NCBI GenBank assembly: GCA_035610835.1
Contig: CM069454.1
Span: 68,582,291 to 68,646,290 of the forward strand
Direction of reading: 5' to 3'
Origin: Ophiura sarsii
Lineage: Eukaryota > Echinodermata > Ophiuroidea > Amphilepidida > Ophiuridae
DNA length: 64,000 bases
In this document: positions 35,579 through 47,400 of the stretch, piece by piece
Position numbering within the stretch: the first letter of the stretch is position 1
Layout of the letters: the number at the start of each line of letters is the position of its first letter
Notes under the pieces: model-generated
What the model saw: only the letters and a program-made list of their open reading frames with translations
Database searches by the model: none
Told to the model about the DNA's origin: nothing
Program-made: the position numbers and the translations under genes

Positions 35579-37880
35579 CAATCTATTAGCAGCGTGTACG
35601 CATACACTTGTACATTTCACCATGTCCCTACTTATGTCAGAAGCAGTTATTATAGAGTAACTCAATACTGGCTTCGTTCGACCAACGGGGATGATCTTTA
35701 ACTGAACTCAACTGAACCATCTTTAATAAATTTAGAAAGTGTCTTTATTAGGATACTCATATCGTCGGAAGCAGACACGCGGGCATCGGTTTTACACTAT
35801 AGTTACTCTGAGGTCTCAATCTCATTATAGGCTGAAACAATACTTTTGAGGCATTATACACATGTTGATCACATGACGTCATTTTGCACTAGCCTACGGA
35901 ACGAAACTGCACTGTATGAATATGCTATGGTTAAGATTATTACATTATCAATTATGAGGTAATCAATGTTGATGTTGCTGTCATGCATAGTTTTATAGTA
36001 CAAAGTGACTAGAAACCACAGCTATGTGAATCACCATTATATATCTACTACATGTACATGTACGATGATTGATTAGTACTACAAACTATATCACCTGGTG
36101 TAACACAAAATAGCTATAATAAAAGCAATTATAATGAAAATGAATTAAATACCAGCAACCTATACAAGTGTGCGCAAGGATACTTTACGATAATTAAATA
36201 ATAATATTATTACTATTTATTGAGAGTTTTAAGCATAGTGTAAATTTCCCTCATCCTGGTTAACCGGTTCACGAAATATCATAGAGCTGTGCTAGTCTGA
36301 TGCATGTATATGGTCACTGACAATGGTTAAACGGGGGAGGGGGGGTGTACATTAATGAATTTTACGACATTTTAACAACGTTTATCAGCTTTCTGTCAAA
36401 TGTTAGTTCTCTGGTTTTTATATAGGTCTATATATCTTCGAAAAGTTTTGGGAAATTCATTGATGAGGCCAAATTTACTGGTTTGCCAATTTTCTTGTTC
36501 ATCAAAATGATGTAATAATTTAACACCGACTGAATTCCTTGGGTTAACAGCGTAATTTACCAATGGGCAAACGTCAATAGTAAAAAAACACCCAGACATA
36601 CCACGAACTCCTGTAAATCACATCCATCAATACTATAGATGGTGTGACCGGTGACGTAGTGCCCGACAGTATGCGTGCGCACCTACAGGGAATGTGCTTT
36701 AATTCACACTTGATTGATCATTACTTACCATGCTTACGGTGTAATAGTGCAGTAGTCATGGTCTGCATCCCTAAGCACAATGAGAGACCAGGTACTAAAT
36801 CTGGTTGCCCGGCAGTATGCGTACGCACCATAAGGGCATGTGCTTTTAAAATTGGCGCTCAGTGATGTGTGTTTTGCTTTCGAATAGTATGTATGCAGTA
36901 GTCATGGACTAGTACCTCTAACATGTCTTTAGACCAGGCGCTAATCAATTTGTAAACACTACTGATGTAAACAACGGTCACCTCATCTATACTCGTCCAT
37001 TTGAATCCAACAGTGAGATATTTCAAATCTTGATGTGAACTACTCGTGCTAGTGACAGTTCGTATCGATTTGTCGTTTTCCAAGATCTTTGCAAATGCAA
37101 CTGTTCAACAACAACAAAAATCCACATTTACACTGAAAGACCAACAACAGCGGGCATTGTTCATGTCTATGAAGTGATCACATACCATGGCCTTTTGACG
37201 TATACACAAAAGCTTCTAGATCCTGAGCAAGTGTATTAATTATTATGCTAGTTAATTCTTAATTTATATTCGCTTCCACAAACTGAGCAAGTTTCTATCC
37301 CGTTATTTGACACCTCATTCATAGCAACCGAGTGGATAATTTTGAAGTCATGATGTTTGAAAAAAATAACACCTGATGCAAAAATGGTAGACCATTGCTC
37401 TTTCTATGGGTTGTCATTGAGTTGCATGATACAATGTGCCTTTAAAATAATTCAGAAATGTATTGATGCATTGGTTATGCCACACATATATTGTCACTGT
37501 TGTCACACTTATACCCTAGGAAACAATTTGTTACAACTTTTAAACATAAGATGTGGTCACAAGTATACACCCAATTTGTATGAAAGAGGTATCAACTTTT
37601 GGTGGAGCATAATGTATATCTCAGACTTTGTGTACCGATTATTATTGGAGCAGAATGTATATCTCAGACTTTGTGTACCCATTATTATTTTTGAATTGTT
37701 TTTGTTTTTGAAATTGTATTAACATTTCGACTGATCGACCTAACCTGAAAGGTTCTTTCGCCCACGCGTTCAACAGGATTTCCCCCGTAGCCTTACGGTG
37801 TTTGCAAAACACGTACGCACGACGTATACGCATGTACTCACATATAAGTACGTACGTGCGATGCGAATATATAAAGTTCT
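35579..37880. other. No gene recognised upstream of the receptor gene
   Basis: A small duplication (CAGTATGCGT(G/A)CGCACC near 36669 and 36818) is present. ORFs such as 37357-37722 have no motif. At 37868-37876 the text TATATAAAG could be a TATA box for the downstream gene, about 490 bp before its start codon, but nothing confirms this. Confidence 0.4.
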
Positions 37881-37884
37881 ATGG

Positions 37885-38071
37885 CAGCCGGGCCGCGATT
37901 TTTTTTTACTAGTAAACATTTGAATGGGCTCACAGGTAAAATCAGTTGACTTTTTTTTTTTTTAATTAAAAAATCATTGTATTCAGTGAGTTTTGCTTTA
38001 TTCCGTATTAAAACGAAATAAATAAATTTTACAAATGTTTACTAGTAAAAAAAAAATCGCAGCCGGGCCAT
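37885..38071. repeat. Inverted repeat ACTAGTAAACATTT, about 35-bp arms
   Basis: GGGCCGCGATTTTTTTTTAC followed by TAGTAAACATTT is mirrored by AAATGTTTACTAGTAAAAAA followed by ATCGCAGCCGGGCC. A probable small MITE directly upstream of the 18-bp minisatellite. Confidence 0.7.
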
Positions 38072-38077
38072 CCCTCA

Positions 38078-38206
38078 CATCCCTACTATCCCTCACATCC
38101 CTACTATTCCTAGCATCTCTACTATCCCGAGCATCCCTATTATCCCTAGCATCTCTACTATCCCAATCATCCCTACTATCCCAATCATCCCTACTATCCC
38201 AAGCAT
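38078..38206 (+). repeat. 18-bp minisatellite, seven units
   Basis: Seven units of CATCCCTACTATCCCTAG type. The array ends about 160 bp before the proposed start codon and so may fall in the promoter or 5' UTR of the receptor gene. Confidence 0.88.
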
Positions 38207-38364
38207 ACAACTTTTTGTGTTCGCATCATACGTAATACGGACGTGAGTACGTGACCGACCGGTGTTTGCAAAACACGTATCCTATTTTACGCGGGTCATT
38301 ACTTATGATTTACCGCGTGTTATATTTCTTGTTTCCTGTCAGAATTAACGTTCATCAAAGAAGA

Positions 38365-38455
38365 ATGGTAATGAGGAGTGCTACCAGGAAATTGATGCAT
38401 GGATTCATCTTTGTACTATTCCATGTTGCTATAACAACTGCGCAAATGTTATCGG
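38365..38455 (+). CDS. Exon 1: signal peptide
   Basis: The exon encodes MVMRSATRKLMHGFIF then VLFHVAITTAQMLS: a basic n-region, a hydrophobic core of about 12 residues, and a plausible cleavage after TTA or nearby. It ends in phase 1 at a good donor (GGTAAGAC). The start at 38365 gives a compact signal peptide; an in-frame ATG at 38305 would add 20 residues (starting MIYRVLYFLFPV) and cannot be excluded. No homology beyond signal-peptide character; assignment to this gene rests on phase 1 compatibility and the 538-bp distance to the first SRCR exon. Confidence 0.65.
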
Positions 38456-41400
38456 GTAAGACGTGGGCAATCAACTACGGTATTATTAGCATGAGCATGA
38501 GTCACCATGACAAATGTAATAACGGGTGTGTTGTTTAAATGTGGTGAGTTACGTGGTGCAAAACCGAAAAAGATTATTTTTAGCACAAGTCGATAATTGA
38601 TGCGTGGGGGTGGGGGGGGGTGGGGGGTGGGGGGGGGGGGGTCAAATTGACTGGTTCCCCGCGTCCCTCTATTTGACCATCATCTTTATGAATGGCGGAC
38701 CAAATCGATGGCCTGGCGAAAGGACGAAAAATGCAATTTTAATGCGATGTAAACTTATTGTAGGTTAGGTGTAGACTCAATTTAATAGATATTTCGGTTA
38801 CAGATTTTGAATTAAAATTGAACGGCACGTGTTTTTATATGCATCAGTTACTGTAGTTAGTGTAGTATTTACCCTCTTCCAAATGATCTACTTTCATTCC
38901 TTGTATCTCAATGGATTCTAGCACACTCTGATATGGGGGGATTTTAACGTTCACACACCCGTGATTAACTATTATCATGTCTGCATTTGTTAGATTCCGA
39001 AATCGGCGTGCGCTTAGTAGGCGGATCGTCTAACCGAGAAGGCACAGTTGAGGTGTATATTGATTTTGAATGGGGCACTATACTGGACTATGATTGGGAC
39101 AACCGTGAGGCTCAAGTTGTCTGTCGCCAACTTGGATTTCCTGATGTTGGCTATGTCTACCGTTCCGTAAAGAACTCCCCCTTTGGCGACGGACTGGAGG
39201 CGATAATGGATCATGTAGAATGCTATGGTAGTGAGACAAGTATTGCCAGTTGTGAATATCACGAGACGGGCAGTCATGAAGGTGCTGGAATTGCAGGCGT
39301 AATATGTTTACCAGGTAAGCATGATCGATAGTTTGTGTTATACGTTTCTGTGATACCTTCAATCAGCCACGGCGCCCGCCACGGCGTTGAGGCATGGAGC
39401 GTAATATTCTGCTGCGTTAGACACTTTTATACCGATAGAGGGCTCACTCACTGTGACCGCTCCCAACAGACGACGCTGGACATAGGCGTATTCACGAGTA
39501 TTCAGGTTAAAATATGCGAACGAGGTTACCTGATCAAGTGAATGGGACGACCGCTTAACAACGGTTTAAATTCAAAAAATAGCATTTACAATTGGGATGA
39601 TTAGCCATCCCGAACGGTTTTGGATTGGAAAAATTTTCTTCTAACCTATGATGAATTTTATGGGGTCATATAATCAAAATCCATTGTTACATTGAAACCA
39701 ACGGAAATTCAAAATTAACGGCCGTTCGTAGCCACCGTCGTCTGGCTCCCAATCACAGACGACGGTGGCCACGTAGGGCGAAACTCAAATCTTGAATTCG
39801 TATTGGATAAACACGTAATCGCGAATGTTAATCTTATCATTTTGAAAAAGTCATCATAATTAAAAGATTTTTTTCCAATCCAAAACCGTTGGAGTTGGCT
39901 AACCAACTCCATTGTAAATGCTATTTTTTAAACAATTTTCATCGTTAACCGGGCGATGACTGTTAAAAATATTTCAAAATTGTGCACTCCCGTTGCCATA
40001 TTGGGTCGTCCAACGCGTGGCTAGTGTCGTCTGCTAAATCAGACTGCTCCCTAGGACCCCATTGTCTGATCTTACCCCGGAGAAAAAGGGTCTACTTGCA
40101 TTGGATTTGACCTTTCAACCTCCGTATACTGTTACACTGAGCTACATCCAAAAACTGGGATGAATGCGTAATGAGGATAAATTCAAAATGGCGATTTTCT
40201 AGCACTGGATAGCCGCCGTTCGGTCTAAACTTGCAGCTTTAGGAGTAAGCCTTGACATTGGTCCTCGCCCAAAATATTTTCTTCAGAGATATAGCTACAT
40301 TTCCGCATAATGTGACTATTTTCATGCTATCCTATCTTTCAATATCCTGTAGTAAAAAGCCTTTATACGTCCGAACAGGGACAGGACGGTAATTTGATAG
40401 TTTTTACGATAAGCTATGAACTCTTACACAGCCACAGAAATATCGCCTTCACGTGTTTCTAAATGTACAGGCGGCAAATTCATTATTTGCGCGTTATGAA
40501 GGGGTGTGATACATGAGAGTCTCAGTACTATATCGTGACGTGGATTATGCATCAAAAGCATCATCCATAGTGTGCTTGAAGCAACGCAGTTCTTTTGTCG
40601 ATCCGTAGACCGTGTATGGGGCGGTTCTCGGATGGAAGCTGTTTTTTTTGGCATGGCGAAGTTCAGAGGGTGTTGTTCGATTGAATGACAGTGAATTTAC
40701 ACACGGTCTACACATCGACTAGGAGCGCAGAGGCCTATAACAAATTCCCGCTTTAGCTCAGGAAATACTCTGCGTAAGGGTTTCCCATTTGGATTAGCTT
40801 ATATAACCACTTTCCCGCTTATACTTACTGACTCCGGGAGTGGATGTCAGACATTTGTTGGCCATAAATCACTTGTGAAAGCGCTATTTTACCGTAGCAC
40901 ACTTAAGATAGTGATGCAGTACAACCAGGCAAATCCTTTTCCGTGCAACAACCGATCAGGCGTGAGATCAAAGCTATAGCTGTGTAATATACAGTGATAT
41001 ATAACACATGCAAAACGCGATAACTACGGATGAATAGCAGCACATTTGTCTCAAGTACGATTACCGTCACTTAGGCCCCACTGCAAAACTAGTACGTATG
41101 GCTCATCACTTATACGGAAGACTTATACGATAGGCGCCAAAGTTTGCCTCACCAAACATACAACATGTACAAGCACCCATACAAATTGAATTGAGACCAA
41201 TGCACATATTCCATTATAACATTGAAATATTTGCATTTATCTTGGTTCAATGACTGATTGTACGTAATATACAGACCTGTCGTATAAGCCTTACTTATAC
41301 GTATGAGTCATGACACGTACTATAGCTTTGCAGTGCGGCGTTATGTGCTATTGATTGGTTGACAAATTCATAACTTTTGATCAATAAATGTGACAGATTC

Positions 41401-44400
41401 CTCATATTTACAGTGAAAATCATGTAATGGCATGACAAACCTAGACTTTGGTCGCGGTTGATTTCACAAAAGCATTTGACCGAATAAACCATAATGTTGC
41501 TGTTAACATGTTAACAAAATGTTTTCTTCCGGAGTGAGACGCTCAGTAATTCCAATGATTAGTAGTATCTTGGCACATTGTACTCAATGCGTTAAGCACA
41601 AAGGCAAACTTTTTAGTCTCAAAACCATCACTTGTGGTGTTCCACGTGAGGACCAAAGTTAGGGCCCGGTATCTTTACTGTGACGGTTAATGACGCTGCT
41701 GAAACTTCTTATGATCGATGGAAATTTGTCGATGATCTAACCCTGGCAGAAATTAAAACACAAACTCATCAGCTCTAACACCATCTGAATGCTTTAGAAG
41801 TTTAGATGATTGGTGTAAGGTTAACGATATGCTTCCTAAGCCAACCAAATGTCGTGTTTTGCACGTATTTTTGAAAAACCCAGTCCAGCCTCCACATTCT
41901 CTTGGTGGTGGTGCAAGTTGTCGATAACATGAAATTACTTGGTCTTGTAATCCAAAACAATCTGGGATGGAACATCCAAGTCAAAAACATGATATCTCGT
42001 GCGAGTAGACGATTATTTATGTTATATGCTCTTCGTAAACATGCTGCCCCACTTGAGGACATGCTGACCATTTTGCTGACCAACCTATATCCGACCAATT
42101 TTGGAATGCTTATGCTGTCTGGCATCCTGTGCTTTACTAAAAATCAAAGCTACCAGATTGAAAGGATTCAAAAACGCAAATCATCCTCGGCAACAACTAT
42201 CAAGACTACGACTTACGAGTATGCGCTTCGCGAATTTAACATCACCAGTATTGTCGATCGCATGGAAGAATTAGTTTTGAAGTTTGGTCAGCAGGTCCTC
42301 AACTCTGAAAGACATCGCCACTTTCTTCCAGAGAAGAGATCCATTAACCACAACCTCCGTCGCAGCAACATATTTCTTCAACCCTTTTGCAATACCAATA
42401 AATACCAAAAATCCACCATTCCTTACATAATAAAAAAGCTCAATGGCGGCGTTTTGAATGATGTACTGTATTTTGCGGATGTCTGTATTTCGTTGCAATA
42501 TTTGTATGCATGTATTTTCGATATATATTTTATTATTGTATTAAAAGCTGTTGTGCATTGTAAAGCCGGCTTTTTCAGCTTATGCTTCCTGCTGGCTATT
42601 TTGTATACCGTGAATAAATAAATAAAAAACACACATACACATGTTGCGGTACTGTATTAGATTTGAATATTTTGTTTTGATATAACATGGCAGAGAGCGA
42701 AATCGGCATACGCTTACTTGGAGGATCAAGCACTCACCGAGCCGGCAGAGTGGAGGTGTTTATGATGAGCGAATGGGGAGCTATATGCAACAATGGATGG
42801 GATGATAGCGACGCTCTAGTTGTCTGTCGTCAACTAGGATTTATTGATGGCGACCAAGAAAATGTCGGGTATGGGGATGGCCACCGAGCGATTGGTAGCA
42901 CCGTGTTTGGTGAATCAACTGGTCCGATCTGGATGGATGACGTCATGTGTAACGGTTCTGAGGGGAACATCACCAGCTGTTTATTCAATGAACATTCCAC
43001 AAATTCAAGCTGTGGACATTTCCATGTTGCAGCTGCCATCTGCAAAGGCATGTATGAATATGTTAGACTGGGTCCCTATGTCCTCACTCTATAAGCTTAA
43101 AGGTAGATGACCCGATCACATTTCCAATTTTCAACTTGAAGTTTTCTATTCTACATGAAAGGTCATCCTTAAAAATGTCGTGTTCCAAAGTTTGAGTTGC
43201 ATAGCTCTAATGGTTCTTATTTTAGACGCACAAGATGCTGTGAACTGTACCCATTGAGTTGTACACAAACTATATCGGTGGTATACCACCATTCGCGGTA
43301 ATTCGACGTTATTTCATCGATTTCTCCGTAATTATACCGATTTAGGCCATCAAATTTCAGTATGATGATGAGAAAAATACGAGCTTTCATATGATATGAA
43401 AATCTCCGTATGTTTGAAATAATTCTGTGTTACGAAAATGTGATCGGGTCATCTACCTTTAAGTGAATGGGTCGTTCTTTAAAAGTCCCCATTGAAGACA
43501 TGCAGTGGTAGGGTTTACCATTAGGTTACAAGGTCCGCTTAGCAGCGCTATAAATTGATGCCCTAAAAACCGTCAACAAATTTAAATATTCGCTATATAT
43601 GACATAATCCTCGTGTGCAACCAACTGGCTGTATTGAGTAGTTTAAAGGCATGAGCGTAGATGTAATTTGCAACATAATGGAAACTTACCCCATGCAGTT
43701 ATCCTCGAATTTAAATATATGCACTGGGTAATCCTCTCGTAGTATTGATAACAATAGGTTTACCAGAGCGAATTAATAGCGCTTCTAAGCGGGCAATTTA
43801 TGTCATGCTAAAGGAACTCCTTTCAGTGCACTAACACCCTCATGGATACTTTGATCGCAAGAATATCCTATGTGCATATATCGATTTTAATATTTTCGCT
43901 CAGAATGTAACATAAAATATCTCCACCTGTATTTCGTACAAGCAAGACCAACATTCTACAAAATCAAGTACCATCCAATGAGATGCAATTATCGGAATGT
44001 TTATACATGATAGTGCATTCAAAGCATTATTTTATGTAAGGGAGCAAATCAAAACTCGACCGCGCGGCAACCGGCGGTTCCGCATATCATTGTTTAGAAC
44101 AATAGAAACCGGCTGCAACCCCACGGAACCGGCGGTTGCCGGGCGGTCGAATTTTGATGTGATCCCTAAGTGTTTTTATGAAAACAATGTTAAAATACTC
44201 TCATATTCAATTTAAAATATACACATTTTAGACCAGAATTACTTTTTAAAACAAGAATCACGCTGTATATTATTTTTAGATGTACGCTTAGTCGGAGGAT
44301 CCTCAGCTAATCAGGGGCGGGTAGAAGTTTACTCGAATAGCCAATGGTATATCATATGTGACGACGACTGGGATAAAGCCAACGCGCAGGTTATCTGCCG

Positions 44401-47400
44401 ACAATTAGGATTCCCTGAATCCGACTACACGTTGTTCGTGAAAGACACACGATACGGGAAAGGAACTAATCTCATTTTGTTGGACGAAGTGAATTGTGAC
44501 GGGACCGAAAACCATATCACGGACTGTGCTCACGACGGTTTGGGAAAACATGACTGCGGCCCGGAAGAATATGTAGGCGTTATTTGCGCCCCAGGTAAAA
44601 TATGTAATAATAATAATAATAATATTACCGTTCTTATATAGCGCTTTCCACAATGCAAGCACAGTCCCAAAGCGCTTTTTTTAAATCAATTATTATCGCT
44701 GCCAGTTTAGATATCAGAATCCTTTGGTCGCTACACTTAGGCGGCTACCAGTCGACAAGTGCACAAGCCTATCAGCACTACTTAGATTTTGATATCCCAA
44801 CAGCTCCCCAAATATCGCTTGGGTCGACGAAGCAATTGAGACTAAGTACCTTGCCCAAGGATACAAACATGTTGGCCGAAGCGGGGCTCGAACTCACAAT
44901 CTTTGCATCGTGAGACCGGCGTCTTATCCACTAGACCACACACGCTCATATAGGCATTATCTGTACCCATTATCTGTTCCCATTATGTAGGCGGTATCTG
45001 TGCCCCGGGTAAAATATGAACTTCATTAGCCCGTACATGAATTCTGATGTGTAATTGTTTGTTTTTGTTATTTAAATGGTAGATTTAGAAATCGGCGTTC
45101 GATTAGTCGGAGGATCAATCAATAGCGGGAGAGTGGAAGTTTATTTTAATGGCCAGTGGGGAACCATCTGTAATAGTGGATGGGATGATAATGACGCTCA
45201 AGTGGTCTGCCGTCAGCTAGGCTTTCCTGAAGGCGTCGACCATAAAAGCGTTGGCAATGCTGGATTTGACGCAGCAAACGGACATATTTGGTTGAATGAA
45301 GTACTGTGCGACGGCTCAGAGGATAGGATTAGTAATTGTTCACATGCTGGATGGGGAAATCATAGCTGTAATCAGGCTCACAATGCAGGTGTTATTTGTC
45401 AAGGTTAGTATAGCTCACATCCCTTAGAAATGTGAAATTTGGGACATAATAGCAACCGCCCTCTGGTTTTTTATCACCTTTAAAAGTTCAGCTGTGTTGA
45501 GTGGTGGCGTAATTTATGGATGACAATATACAGACGACGGTGGCTACGAACGGCCGTTAATTTTGAATTTCCGTTGGTTTCAATGTAACAATGGATTTTG
45601 ATTATATGACCCCATAAAATTCATCATAGGTTAGAAGAAAAATTTTCCAATCCAAAACCGTTCGGGATGGCTAATCATCCCAATTGTAAATGCTATTTTT
45701 TGAATTTAAACCGTTGTTAAGCGGTCGTCCCATTCACTTGATCAGGTAACCTCGTTCGCATATTTTAACCTGAATACTCGTGAATACGCCTATGTCCAGC
45801 GTCGTCTGACAATATATTCGACCACAGGCCTACATTTTATAAACATAGGTCGCTACAGGTGTTGAAACAATGAAGGGGTGACATTAAATTAGAGAATTCA
45901 CTAATCGTAGAACTTAGATCATTGACGCATTGGATGGCGAAAATATTGCACTTCAACGCTAAACGTTTTCGTGGAGAATTGCTCATCACAAGAAAAATAG
46001 GCGCTGTTTAAACTTTTCCAGTAATTTTTTAAATGTCTTCATCATATTTAATTTTCATGTTTTACCAAGCGTTGAGCTTCGTCGATTTCTGAATTGGCTA
46101 ACTAAATCGTCTATTATAGTGACACCAGTAATCGATTTTGAGGATGAAATACCTATAGATTATAATCTTGCGCTCCTCTGGCAGTTCCCTCCGTAGCTCA
46201 TTCGATAAGAGCGCTGTCTAATGGGGCCCTCACATGTATCCGTGTGAGCTGGGCGGCCCCTTACCGTCTTATAGAAAAACAACAGAGTCCAACACGGTGA
46301 CCCATCAGCAAAAAATGTCAACGGCCGCATTTTTATTTTGTTTGTCACCGGGTTCATACTGTTCTCTACCGGGTCCTTATCGGCCTGGAACCGGGCTCAT
46401 ACCACCTCCTCACCAGGTCCTCACCGGCCGAAACGCTTGGGTACCGACCGAACCGCCTTGATAACGTCATCAAACTACCCTGTATAAGCTGAGCGCTCAA
46501 GCTCGCCGCTTCGCTCTCATTCCGGGAATCTCTGTAAAATACATTTGCCCTCACATGTATCCGTGTGAGCTGGCCGGCCCATTACCGTGTGACAAATTAG
46601 TGCAGACGGCGGCACACGGTGATGTCACACGGTGGGCCGTTTCCCGTCCGTTGAACACGTTGCCGGGGACATTGACGGTCATCCGCGCCCGGCAGGACCC
46701 GGCAGGAGTTTTGAGCATGTTCAAAATTCCTGCCGGGTCCTGCCGGGTAAGCAAAAGCGGCGGCAAACGGTGAGAGCCCGGTTTGAGGACGGTATAAAAA
46801 AGGCAACCCCGTTTCGCGCCCGTTCGCAGGGCGGTAATGGTAGGCGGCCACCTTACCGTCTAATAGAAAAACAACAGAGTCCAAACAATCACTAAAAATG
46901 TCAACGGGCGCATTAATTTTTTTGTTGTGGCCACCGGGTCCATAACGTTATATACAGGGTCTTTACCGGGTCCTCACCGGCCATGTACCGGGCTCACCGT
47001 CCTCATACATTTCTAGCTTACCGTTCTCACCGGGTGCATAACACCTCCTCACCGGGTCCTCGGTCCATACCGTTCTACACCGGGTCTGTCCCGGGTTCTC
47101 ACCGGCCTTGTCCCGGGATCACCGGCCTCATACAGTTCTAGCTTACCGTCTCACCGTGTCCTCACCGTGTGCATACCACCTCCATACCGGTTCCTAACCG
47201 GTCGAAACGCCTGGGTACCGGCCGAAACGTCTTGATTACATCACCAAACCGCCCTTTTCAAGCTAAGCGCTCAAGCTCGCCGCTTCATTTGCATTCCGGA
47301 ATTCGTACGACCAACATCTATAATACTCTCTAAATGTAAAAGTGCTAAATCATCTCACTCTTTCGAGAGCTTTAGGAGGGACGGCTCTTCTAAGAAGTGA

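Larger units (their letters stand above)
39315..42693 (+). other. Intron 2, TE-rich
   Basis: A 3.4-kb intron. It contains hAT-like MITE copies B and C, a Harbinger-like MITE (41074-41340) and a decayed CR1-like LINE (41440-42627). The remainder (about 40034-41073) has no recognisable gene; ORFs there are short and motif-free. Confidence 0.75.

Noticed and set aside
37357..37722. 121-aa ORF upstream of the receptor gene
   Set aside because: AT-rich, with no recognisable motif, and no supporting splice or homology signal.
38994..39362. Antisense ORFs overlapping the first SRCR exon
   Set aside because: They are shadows of the real exon, which shows clear SRCR motifs on the plus strand.
44880..44945. 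Functional tRNA gene on the minus strand
   Set aside because: A and B boxes are present, but it continues into a SINE body with the GCGCTATATAA motif and ATT tail, and the anticodon arm does not pair well.
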